A stretch of 64,000 bases of DNA, from NCBI GenBank assembly GCA_964291545.2, contig OZ219860.1, forward strand, positions 1-64,000, read 5' to 3'. Source of the stretch: G963667675 sp964291545. GTDB lineage: Bacteria; Chloroflexota; Dehalococcoidia; Lucifugimonadales; UBA3495. How positions within the stretch are numbered: position 1 is the first letter of the stretch; each line of letters opens with the position of its first letter. The notes under the pieces are model-generated. The model made no database searches and was not told the DNA's origin. It worked only from the letters and a program-made list of their open reading frames with translations. The position numbers and the translations under genes were made by a program. Of this stretch, positions 26,832-34,812 are shown piece by piece.

Positions 26832-27848
26832 ATGCGCGGCGTTGTGTTCAACGGAAACCGGCAGGCAGAAATCAAGCAATTTCCAGACCCGCAGGCCGGG
26901 CCCGGCGAGGCGGTTGTGAAGGTCCGGGCCTCCGGGATGTGCGGCAGCGACCTTCACCGGTACCGCGCTGCCGAGCCCACCGCGACGATTTCGGGGCACG
27001 AACCCTGTGGAGTCATTGAAGAGTTGGGGGCAGGAGCGCCCTCCGGACTTCAAGTCGGCGACCGCGTCATAGTCCACCACTACCGGGGCTGCGGCATCTG
27101 CGAAATCTGCACCCTGGGTTACGAGCAGCTATGTCCTGAAGGCAACGTGGTCTACGGCGGAGGCAGCGGCCACGGCTCCAACGCCGACTACATCCTGGTG
27201 CCGTCCCGCACCTTGGTGCGCCTCCCCGACGAGTTGTCGTTCGAGGAGGGCGCAGCTATCTCCTGCGGCACCGGCACCGCCTGGAACGGCCTGAGGAAGA
27301 TGGACCCGTCGGGCCGGGACGTGGTGGCCGTGTTTGGACAGGGCCCCGTTGGCCTGAGCGGCACCCTGTCGGCCAAGGCCATGGGTTCCCGGGTCATTGC
27401 CGTGGACGTGGTGCCGGAACGGTTGGACCTGGCCCTCGAGTTGGGGGCCGACCACGTTATCAACAGCCGCGATACCGACCCGGTGGAGGCCATCCGGGAA
27501 CTGACCGGCGGAATGGGCGCCTCGGTTGGCCTGGAGACCTCCGGCAACGGCGACGCCCGGTCCCAGGTGCTCCAGGCTTTGCGGCCCTTTGGCCGTTGCT
27601 GCTACGTGGGCATCGGCGGCCCGTCGACCATCAACTTCACCAGGGACGTAGTCTACAAGGTCGCCACGGTCTACGGCTCGTGGACTTTCAGCAAGTCCGA
27701 GCTCATCGAAACAGCCCGTTTCATGCTGGAAGCCCGGGTGCCCCTGGAGAAACTCATCACCCATAGGTATGGGCTGGACCAGGCGGTGGAGGCATTCCAG
27801 ACCTTTGATACCGCCTCCACGGGCAAGTGCGTGTTTCTCTTGGACTAA
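26832..27848 (+). CDS. zinc-dependent alcohol dehydrogenase (MDR family)
   Basis: Medium-chain dehydrogenase of 338 residues, NAD(P)-dependent. Catalytic zinc ligands sit in SGMCGSDLHRY and SGHEPCGVIEELG; structural zinc is supplied by CGICEICTLGYEQLC. The Rossmann motif VAVFGQGPVGLSG is intact. The layout resembles threonine/sorbitol dehydrogenases, but substrate cannot be told. AAGGAGG lies seven bases before ATG 26832, a strong start. It follows copA by 80 bases and may be separately expressed. Confidence 0.92.
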   Translation: MRGVVFNGNRQAEIKQFPDPQAGPGEAVVKVRASGMCGSDLHRYRAAEPTATISGHEPCGVIEELGAGAPSGLQVGDRVIVHHYRGCGICEICTLGYEQLCPEGNVVYGGGSGHGSNADYILVPSRTLVRLPDELSFEEGAAISCGTGTAWNGLRKMDPSGRDVVAVFGQGPVGLSGTLSAKAMGSRVIAVDVVPERLDLALELGADHVINSRDTDPVEAIRELTGGMGASVGLETSGNGDARSQVLQALRPFGRCCYVGIGGPSTINFTRDVVYKVATVYGSWTFSKSELIETARFMLEARVPLEKLITHRYGLDQAVEAFQTFDTASTGKCVFLLD

Positions 27849-27855
27849 GCCCCTC

Positions 27856-27901
27856 GCCCGTCCGTTCCCCCTTCGATTTCCCTCAGGACGAACGGACGGG
27901 C
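27856..27901. terminator. long inverted repeat after the alcohol dehydrogenase
   Basis: GCCCGTCCGTTC (27856-27867) and GAACGGACGGGC (27890-27901) are perfectly complementary with a 22-base loop. No T tract follows. It lies between convergent genes, which suits a transcription end, but the lack of a U run keeps this uncertain. Confidence 0.45.
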
Positions 27902-27988
27902 TGTCTCCGGTTCACACCGGGCATGTCCTTAGTCAGGAGGATTGATTTGCCTTCGCATCGACTTGCCTGAGACCCTGGCACGAATAAC

Positions 27989-28390
27989 TTACCCCAACGC
28001 CGTCACGACCAGTGCCCGGTAGACTTCTAGCGCCCCCGACTCCGGCAGTTCATCGATACTGAACCAATGTACCTCTGTGTGCTCATAGGGTGCCGCATTG
28101 ACTGGGTCTCCTTCCCACGATAAGACCCTATACACATGCACGACTGCAGGCTCGACCGGGTCATAGACCTGCCCCAGCCATCCAATCTCAAACACTTCTA
28201 TTCCCAACTCCTCTCGGGCCTCCCTCTGCAAGGCCTTCTCCAAAGACTCCCCCTCGTTGACGTGCCCACCGAATAGATCCCATACATCCGGCCAGAATCG
28301 CGCAAATGGGGACCGATGCACGAGCAACACTGCGTCGTCTTTGATCACGGCTCCTGCAACACAGATCGCCTCAGAGTCACTCTGTGACAT
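27989..28390 (-). CDS. Nudix hydrolase
   Basis: Nudix pyrophosphatase, 133 residues. The Nudix box is GGHVNEGESLEKALQREAREELGIE, matching GX5EX7REUXEEXGU apart from small spacing details, so Mg-dependent cleavage of a nucleoside diphosphate-X substrate is expected. ATG 28390 is preferred: GGGAG lies upstream at good spacing, and the TTG 15 bases earlier adds nothing conserved. MutT-like house-cleaning or nucleotide-sugar hydrolysis are both possible. Confidence 0.9.
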   Translation of the reverse strand: MSQSDSEAICVAGAVIKDDAVLLVHRSPFARFWPDVWDLFGGHVNEGESLEKALQREAREELGIEVFEIGWLGQVYDPVEPAVVHVYRVLSWEGDPVNAAPYEHTEVHWFSIDELPESGALEVYRALVVTALG

Positions 28391-28608
28391 GAAAATCTCC
28401 CGCAAGGTCGAGGCGGGCAGCCACTAGTGGCCGTCAGTCCACCTCTCGGTCCTTGACGAATTCGAGATAGTCCTGAGGATGAATCGAGCCATATAGATGG
28501 AGGTGGATGTCCGCCAGGTGTCTAGCAGTCTTCACCATCGGCTTACGATAACACCGGAGAACAGCAAGCAGCAAAACCGGATAGCGGGTCGGCTCAAGCG
28601 CCGCTTTC

Positions 28609-29370
28609 TCAGGCCGCTAAATGCTCCAACTGCCCCAGGTATTCGCCGAACAGGGCCATGGACTTCTGTTCCGGGGCTCCGGCAAAGTAGCGGATTCCCT
28701 GGGAATAGCGATGCACCTCCCGAGGGTGCATGGGGAGGTTGCCGCCGGGCCCCGAGATCTCGTGCGAGCCGTATACCCAGTCCTCGTGACTGGTGTAGAG
28801 GGAATCCTCGATGAGGTTGGCGCCTTCCTCCGGCAGATCTGACCGCACCACGAACCGGGCGATAACCAAGGGCAGGCCGGTCCACTCGGCCCACTCTGAC
28901 CCCAGGTCGTAATGGTTGGGGAACTCCCGCGACACGCGGCGGTGCCTCAGCCCCTCTGTCCCCACCAGCAATATCCCATCGTGTGGTTCCTGGCTGGAAA
29001 CCAATTGCCCCTGCTCCAAGCCGTGCTTCAGGGATAGCAGAATCTGCAGCAGCTTGACCGCCGTCGGCGCCTCGGAGGGCGCCGCGATGGGGGCGCCGCC
29101 CATCTCTTGCAGCGGCCGCTTGGTGGACAGGTTGACGCTCATAGCCAGCGAAATGAATGCCACGCAAAAGCCGGACAGGGGCCTCATCGCGTCGGCCAGG
29201 GGAAAACAGTCCACCAGCGGAATGAGCCCGCCCTGCAATCGACCGTCGGATATGGCGGCGGGCAGTTCGTTGGGCGGCAGTTCCTGCACCTCGATGCCCC
29301 GCTTGGGCATGTCGAAGAACAATGGCTCGGAGCTGATGTAGGGGGTGCGTCCCACCCTCAGCGGCGGCAT
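28609..29370 (-). CDS. MqnA/MqnD-like substrate-binding-fold protein
   Basis: 253 residues with the periplasmic-binding-protein-like fold of chorismate dehydratase MqnA: the N-terminal RVGRTPYISSEPLFF resembles the MqnA opening, and LIPLVDCFPLADAM matches the region where MqnA reads its conserved VP/S. MqnA starts the futalosine route to menaquinone. No signal peptide, consistent with a cytosolic enzyme rather than a transporter protein. Divergence is considerable, so it may be a paralogue with another job. No other mqn genes are in the window. The genes upstream (same strand) concern NHL/DUF1501. Confidence 0.65.
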   Translation of the reverse strand: MPPLRVGRTPYISSEPLFFDMPKRGIEVQELPPNELPAAISDGRLQGGLIPLVDCFPLADAMRPLSGFCVAFISLAMSVNLSTKRPLQEMGGAPIAAPSEAPTAVKLLQILLSLKHGLEQGQLVSSQEPHDGILLVGTEGLRHRRVSREFPNHYDLGSEWAEWTGLPLVIARFVVRSDLPEEGANLIEDSLYTSHEDWVYGSHEISGPGGNLPMHPREVHRYSQGIRYFAGAPEQKSMALFGEYLGQLEHLAA

Positions 29371-29477
29371 TTCGGTTTCACCCGCATAGGCATCGTTCCA
29401 GATTCACCTGTCCCCTAAAGTTAAACAGGGCCTCGGTGGTGCGAGGCCCTGTCTCGGTTGCCGTATTCTCCCGCCGG

Positions 29478-30506
29478 TTAAAGCCCGGGCGCCGAATAGG
29501 CCAGGGACTTTTTGTGGTATATCTGGATGCGGCTCCGGGTCGCCTCCACCACGAACACGGTGTCGTCGTGGTCCACAGTAACCGACGTGGGGCACCAGAA
29601 GAACTTCTCCCGGTACACGTCCGGGGCCCGGTCCCGCTCATCCCACATCTCCGGGTTGGCGTTGAGCTTGTCCCTGCCCCACTTGGAAATCGTCGCGTCG
29701 CCCGTTTTTATGGCGGCCACGTTGCCGGCGGCGTCGAATACCTGGAGACGGTTGTTCATCCAGTCGGCCACGTAGACCGCGCCGGCGCTGTCAACCGCCA
29801 CCCCGGAGGGCCGGTTCAACTGGCCTTCGTCGGAACCGGGCTCGCCGAACTGCTGCATGAACTTGCCGTCGGGGGAGAACTTCTGGATGCGGTCGTTTTT
29901 CCAGTCGGCAATATAGACGTCGCCCTGGGAGTCCAAGGCGATTCCCCAGGGCAGGTTCAATTCGCCCTGCCCGGTGCCGCCGACACCCCACTTGGAGATG
30001 AACTGTCCGTCCTTAGTGAATTTCTGGACCCGGTTGTTGCCCGAGTCCACGATCAACACGTTGTCGTCGGCGTCGAAAACCATGCCCGAAGGCCGGTCCA
30101 GTTCGCCGTCGCCGGACCCGGGCCGCTCCTGCCATTTGCCCAGGAACTCCCCGTCCTTGGAGAACATGGAAATGCGGTTCAGCCATTCGTCGGAGATGTA
30201 CACGGTCTCCTGGCTGTCCAGCGTGATGCAGGTGGGCCAGACCATTGACCCGTCGGCGGGGTTCCACGTATGGGGGCCCTCCCTGGGAACGCCGCGGGCG
30301 AACTCGGTAATCAGTTCGTCGTCCAAGCTACATACCGTAACCCGCGTCCCCTCGGGGCGATACTCGGAGCTCCGGCACAGCACAAACATCAAGTCCCCGC
30401 TGTCGCGGGCCATGCTTACCGGCCCGCGGAAGCCGGTCCCTGCCTGTTCGGGACGGCCGATGGTCTTGAAATACTTCAGGTTTATGAAAGAGTCTTCTGA
30501 TGGCAT
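29478..30506 (-). CDS. NHL-repeat beta-propeller protein
   Basis: 342 residues built from NHL repeats, each with the pattern LDRPSGMVFDADDNVLIVDS followed by NNRVQKFTKDG; at least five units are visible, giving a six-bladed propeller. Other copies include LNLPWGIALDSQGDVYIAD and LNRPSGVAVDSAGAVYVAD. No signal peptide is evident, which is unusual as many such proteins are exported. NHL propellers bind proteins, RNA or peptides, or have lyase activity; no active site is assigned. It lies downstream of the DUF1800/DUF1501 pair on the same strand. Confidence 0.85.
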   Translation of the reverse strand: MPSEDSFINLKYFKTIGRPEQAGTGFRGPVSMARDSGDLMFVLCRSSEYRPEGTRVTVCSLDDELITEFARGVPREGPHTWNPADGSMVWPTCITLDSQETVYISDEWLNRISMFSKDGEFLGKWQERPGSGDGELDRPSGMVFDADDNVLIVDSGNNRVQKFTKDGQFISKWGVGGTGQGELNLPWGIALDSQGDVYIADWKNDRIQKFSPDGKFMQQFGEPGSDEGQLNRPSGVAVDSAGAVYVADWMNNRLQVFDAAGNVAAIKTGDATISKWGRDKLNANPEMWDERDRAPDVYREKFFWCPTSVTVDHDDTVFVVEATRSRIQIYHKKSLAYSAPGL

Positions 30507-30588
30507 TTCACCCTCACAGAGACCTGATTCGAAACTATCTGCCCCTTCTCCGGCGGGGCCGCGGTCCTATGGCTGCGAGATCGGCAGT

Positions 30589-31722
30589 CTATACGAAGTC
30601 CAACTGCTCGAAGGACCCGTTGACGATCGGTTTGGCGTCTACGCCCATCCACTTCTCGAGGATGGTGGAGTAGAGGCCCCGGAAGTCGTTGTTGAAGTGG
30701 AGGTCACCCTCCAACAGCTTGCTCTCTTCCAGGGACGGGTATTCGCCGTACAGGCCGCCCTTCACCTTGTCGCCAATGACGAAGGCGTGGCCTCCGGAGC
30801 CGTGGTCGGTGCCCGAGCCGTTGTCGTGCACCCGGCGTCCGAACTCGGTGAAGGCCAGGATCATCACGTTTTCACTGGCGCTGTGTTCCTTGATGTCTTC
30901 GTAGAAATTGGCCAGGGCCCTGCTGGTGTCGGTCCACAGCACCGGGTGGTTGCCCTGCTGTCCCGCGTGGGTGTCGAAGGCGTTGTAGGGGGAAGCGGTG
31001 TACAGCACCCGGGTTCCGAAACCGGCCAGGTGGGTCTGAGCGATGTTCCTCATGTATTGCCCCACGGTGTCGCCGCCGTATTCAACCGTCGAACTGTACA
31101 TCTCCGGGGCCTTGCTCAGAACGTCGGCGCCGGCCAGGGCGTCCAACCCGGTCTGGGCCAGGTAGTCTACGGTGGGTCCTTGCCCGACCATGGGAGAGTA
31201 GACCTTGGAGAATACGTCCAACGCCTTGGCCCGCTGGTCCTGGTCTGCAATTCCGGTGAGGACGCCGTAGGTCTCCAGGTTCCCCACCGACGCCACCGGC
31301 ACGCCCATCACGGCCATGGCCCGGGGCAGGCCGCGGCCGAAGTTGACCCCGGTCAGCACGTTTTCCTTGTTGGGGTCCAGGTCGCGGACCAGGCGGCCCA
31401 GCCAGCCTTCGTCGCCCACCTTGTCCGGCTCGCAGGTGTGCCAGATGTCCATGGCGCGGAAGTGAGAGCGGCTGGGGGAGGGGTACCCGACCCCCTGGAT
31501 GATTGCCATGTTGCCCTCGTCGTATATCTTCTTCAAGGGCGCCATGGTCGGGTGAAAGCCTATTTCGTCGTTGATCTGCAGAACCTGGTCTTCCGGCACG
31601 CGCACTCCCGGCCGGTTGTCGTAGTAAAGCGGGTTGGAATAGGGGACGACAGTATTCAGCGCGTCGTTGCCGCCGGACAACTGTAGCACCACCAGGACCG
31701 AGTCTTTGTTCGTCGAGGTCAT
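30589..31722 (-). CDS. DUF1501 family protein (sulfatase-like fold)
   Basis: 377 residues. The opening VLVVLQLSGGNDALNTVVPY, the segment YPSPSRSHFRAMDIWHT and the later MILAFTEFGRRVHDNGSGTDHGSGGHAFVIGD are the DUF1501 hallmarks; the GTDHG region supplies metal-binding residues of the alkaline-phosphatase-like fold. The family is nearly always paired with DUF1800, as here. Function is unknown; export and polymer or surface roles have been suggested. No Tat signal is apparent at the N-terminus, unlike many homologues. It starts 78 bases after the DUF1800 stop. Confidence 0.9.
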   Translation of the reverse strand: MTSTNKDSVLVVLQLSGGNDALNTVVPYSNPLYYDNRPGVRVPEDQVLQINDEIGFHPTMAPLKKIYDEGNMAIIQGVGYPSPSRSHFRAMDIWHTCEPDKVGDEGWLGRLVRDLDPNKENVLTGVNFGRGLPRAMAVMGVPVASVGNLETYGVLTGIADQDQRAKALDVFSKVYSPMVGQGPTVDYLAQTGLDALAGADVLSKAPEMYSSTVEYGGDTVGQYMRNIAQTHLAGFGTRVLYTASPYNAFDTHAGQQGNHPVLWTDTSRALANFYEDIKEHSASENVMILAFTEFGRRVHDNGSGTDHGSGGHAFVIGDKVKGGLYGEYPSLEESKLLEGDLHFNNDFRGLYSTILEKWMGVDAKPIVNGSFEQLDFV

Positions 31723-31799
31723 TGCTCAACCTCCAAAAATTTGAGGGCTGCTGGCGCCCTCGCGGCCCGAAGGGCCGGCTTGACATGCCTAAACCGGGT

Positions 31800-33206
31800 T
31801 TAGGCGAACAGGTATTCGGTTGTCGCCACTATGGACTGGAGTACGGTGGTCACCTGTCCGGGGAATTTCTCGGAATCCGTCCGGATCTCGCCCTCGCTGG
31901 CGGCCAGTTGGACGATCTGCTTGCGGGTCTCGTCGGCGATCTCGTATGAGCCCAGGTTTTCCAGGCAGCCGTTCACCAACTCCTCAGGGGTCAGGGAACC
32001 GCCGCGTGCGGCCAGCCTCCCAATGATGGCCTGGATGCCGGGGAGGCTATCGTTGCCCACCTGGTCTGCAGTGAAGTTGATGCGCTCCACCAGCGTCCCG
32101 GAGTCGATCCACTCCCGCCCGGTATGCCAGCCTTCCACTGTGGGAGGGTTGAGCAGGTCCTGCCCCATGTAGCGGATGGTCATGGCCACCGCGTCCAGTC
32201 CGGGTTTGGGGAAGGTGAAGTCTCCCACCAACTTGATGGTGCCCACCACAGTCTCCGCCGGGCTCTTGACCTTGGCGAACCGGGCGTTCTTGAAGAAGTC
32301 GGAGTTGAACAGGACCCTGAGCATGGAGGTAATGTCGTAGTTGGAGCGGAAGTATTCGTCTTCCAGCATCTTTATGGCCTCGGGGTCCCTGGGCGAGGTG
32401 TCCTTCCAGGCCGGAACGTGGGGTTCGTCGGCTACGAAGAAGTTGTACAGGTGCCTGGCGATGAACCGGGCCGCCCCCGGCTGCTTCACGATGATGTCGA
32501 TGATGTCTTCGCCGTTGAGGTTGCCCGTCTCTCCCAAGAAGGTCTTATCGCCGTTGTCATGGTCGGTGGGGTCGTAGACGAACCTGGACTGGTACCTGCC
32601 GTAAGGGTACCTGGGAACGGCGTTGGCCACCGTCCAGCCGGTGAAGGCGCGGGCCGCCTCTTTTACGTCGTCCTCGGAGTAGTTGAATTCGCCGTCCATG
32701 CCCACGCCCAGGGAGAACAGCTCCAAAAGCTCTCTGCCCCAGTTCTCGTTGATGGCCCCCTTGTGGCTCATGCAGTTGTCCAGGTAGTACACCATGGCCG
32801 GGTCTTTGGCCAGGCCCAGGAGCAACGTCCGGAAGCTGCCCATGCCCAACTCCCGGTACATATTCAGTTCCGTATACTGCTGGCGGGGAAATTCCAACTT
32901 GGCATGGCCGGTTGGGAAAATACCGTGCCAGAACAGGGTCATCTTCTCCAGCAGCGGGCGGTTGGTGTTTATCATCTCGTAGGTCCATTCTTCCTGCTGC
33001 TGTTCCAACCCCGCCTGGATCATCCAATCGGTCCGGTAGCGCTTTATGACGTCGTGTTCGAGTTCGGGCTGCTCTAGCGGGTGCAGAAGCTCTTCCACCG
33101 TAGCCTCGTAACCCTTGGCGGCGCGGGCCTCCAATTCTTCCAACCGGGCGCCGAATCCAGCGCGGCGCATCAGGTGGGCCATTAATGCGACATCTTCTTT
33201 AGCCAT
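31800..33206 (-). CDS. DUF1800 family protein
   Basis: 468 residues. AHLMRRAGFGARLEELE at the N-terminus, LFWHGIFPTG, LDNCMSHKGAINENWGRELLEL and FTGWTV are the conserved DUF1800 landmarks, and NPPTVEGWHTGREWI is its later motif. Helix-rich; function unknown, always beside DUF1501 in many bacteria. ATG 33206 follows TAGGAGAGGG, a strong ribosome binding site, making this the first gene of a DUF1800-DUF1501-NHL operon. No signal peptide was recognised. Confidence 0.9.
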   Translation of the reverse strand: MAKEDVALMAHLMRRAGFGARLEELEARAAKGYEATVEELLHPLEQPELEHDVIKRYRTDWMIQAGLEQQQEEWTYEMINTNRPLLEKMTLFWHGIFPTGHAKLEFPRQQYTELNMYRELGMGSFRTLLLGLAKDPAMVYYLDNCMSHKGAINENWGRELLELFSLGVGMDGEFNYSEDDVKEAARAFTGWTVANAVPRYPYGRYQSRFVYDPTDHDNGDKTFLGETGNLNGEDIIDIIVKQPGAARFIARHLYNFFVADEPHVPAWKDTSPRDPEAIKMLEDEYFRSNYDITSMLRVLFNSDFFKNARFAKVKSPAETVVGTIKLVGDFTFPKPGLDAVAMTIRYMGQDLLNPPTVEGWHTGREWIDSGTLVERINFTADQVGNDSLPGIQAIIGRLAARGGSLTPEELVNGCLENLGSYEIADETRKQIVQLAASEGEIRTDSEKFPGQVTTVLQSIVATTEYLFA

Positions 33207-33457
33207 TTCCCTCTCCTAAGGCAGCCCGGAACGTAGCCGGGATGGACGGATGTGGCGGAATTATGATGATGGCGAATTATAGCATGGGCGAATTTTGGGA
33301 ACAAGTCTAACCAGCGTCGCACCGAAGACGGAGCGAATAGTCCAAAATGCGCCTAACCGTGCCTGAAAGCGGCGCACCGGTTTTGCGCTTCCCGCGGTTG
33401 CGGTAACATGGGCTGCCAAGGACTTCTGTCCTGGTTGATTTGCGGGGGTAAGAACGG

Positions 33458-33979
33458 ATGGCTGCCAGCATAGTCGCCGGTTCCGTAGCCGCGGTGGTCG
33501 CGGCCCTGGTGTCGCTGCCCCTGCGCTCCCCCGACGACATCCTGTTGAACAGCGCAACAGTTGTCGCCGGCGCGCTGCTGGCCGGGATAGCCGCCGGCGT
33601 AGCCTGGCGCGTGTTGTCAGGCCATCGCCGGCGTCCCCTGTTGTTCTTGCTCTGCGGGTGCGTCGGCTTTGGTCTGATAGCCCTGCTGGCTGCGGCCGGT
33701 GAGACCCAGCTTGACCACTTCGCCGCTTTCGTGCTTCCGCTGGGGGCGATAGTCGTCTCCCTGACCGCACTGTTGACTCTATTGCTGGCGGGCAGGCCCC
33801 TGCCGGGACGAAAGTGGCTGCCCGCGGCCGCCGTTGTCGTGGCCCTGGCGGTGGGTATCGGCCTGGCGGGCCAGGGCGACGAAGAGAGCGGGAAGTTGGA
33901 GCTTCCTCCCAGGGCGGGCGCATACGTCCCGCTCCAGCAAAATATTGGGCCGGTTGTTTTGAAGGGGCAAGTCACTTGA
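33458..33979 (+). CDS. hypothetical membrane protein
   Basis: 173 residues with about four hydrophobic segments (ASIVAGSVAAVVAALVS, ATVVAGALLAGIAAGVAW, LFLLCGCVGFGLIALLAA and a Leu-rich one near residue 100), then a hydrophilic tail after GRPLPGRKWLPAAAVVVALA. No family recognised. It precedes the YceI lipoprotein by about 50 bases on the same strand, so the two may be co-expressed in the cell envelope. Confidence 0.6.
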   Translation: MAASIVAGSVAAVVAALVSLPLRSPDDILLNSATVVAGALLAGIAAGVAWRVLSGHRRRPLLFLLCGCVGFGLIALLAAAGETQLDHFAAFVLPLGAIVVSLTALLTLLLAGRPLPGRKWLPAAAVVVALAVGIGLAGQGDEESGKLELPPRAGAYVPLQQNIGPVVLKGQVT

Positions 33980-34031
33980 ACACCCAGCAGGATGGGGCGT
34001 AAGGTTAGTGCAAATTACCGGAGGTGCCGTT

Positions 34032-34787
34032 ATGGGAATGGCTTTGCTCAGAGGTCCGCGCCGAATTTTATTGCTGGCGGCGCTGACCGTCCTGGGAGTT
34101 GCGCTGCTGGTGGGATGCGGAACGTCCGACAGCCCAGAGGCAACGACCGCGCCGCCGACCGCAGTCACCGATCCCGCGCCGCCGACCGCCACGCCGACGC
34201 CTACCGAAAAGCCTGAGCCGGAGGCCACTGCGCCGCCTGCGCCGTCAGGGGCAAGGGAAGCCGGACAGGTGGACGGCGTCACCTTCGCCGTCGGAGAAGG
34301 CTCGGAGGCGACGTTCACCGTGGAAGAGCAATTTGCCCGCGTCACCCTTCCCAATGACGCGGTGATGCGCACCACCGCTCTGTCGGGCGAGGTGCATCTG
34401 GACGGGAGGCCTTCGGTAATCGAGATAGACCTGCACCGGCTGACCAGCGACCAGTCCCGCCGCGACGGCTACGTCCGCAGCCGGATGTTCCCCAACGACC
34501 CTATAGCGACTTTCACTCTTGACGATGCCACGCCGCTGCCCGCCGGGTTCACCGAGGGAGCAGAGGTGACCGCGCAGGTCACCGGGCAACTGCAAATCCG
34601 GGGCGTCCAGGCCCCGGTTACGTTCGACGTGGAAGCCCGCGACGACGGCGACGTTATCTTCATCCTGGGCCGCACCACCTTCGTCTGGGATGACTTCCAG
34701 ATACCCACGCCCAACATCGCCGGGTTTGTCGAAGTGGTGGACGAGGTCAGGGTAGAGGTGCTGCTGGCGGTCAGGCCGTCCCCGTAA
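34032..34787 (+). CDS. YceI-like lipoprotein
   Basis: 251 residues. A lipoprotein signal peptide ends in the lipobox LLVGCGTS, followed by a Thr/Pro/Ala-rich linker of about 50 residues and then a YceI-like lipocalin-type beta barrel (TFTVEEQFARVTLPNDAVMR ... VTGQLQIRGVQAPVTFDVEA). YceI proteins bind isoprenoid-type lipids in the periplasm or at the surface; the ligand here is unknown. Start ATG 34032 has GGAGGT six bases upstream; an earlier in-frame codon at 34008 is less good. The linker suggests display away from the membrane. Confidence 0.85.
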   Translation: MGMALLRGPRRILLLAALTVLGVALLVGCGTSDSPEATTAPPTAVTDPAPPTATPTPTEKPEPEATAPPAPSGAREAGQVDGVTFAVGEGSEATFTVEEQFARVTLPNDAVMRTTALSGEVHLDGRPSVIEIDLHRLTSDQSRRDGYVRSRMFPNDPIATFTLDDATPLPAGFTEGAEVTAQVTGQLQIRGVQAPVTFDVEARDDGDVIFILGRTTFVWDDFQIPTPNIAGFVEVVDEVRVEVLLAVRPSP

Positions 34788-34812
34788 GCAGCGTTACCGC
34801 AACGCCAAGCGT

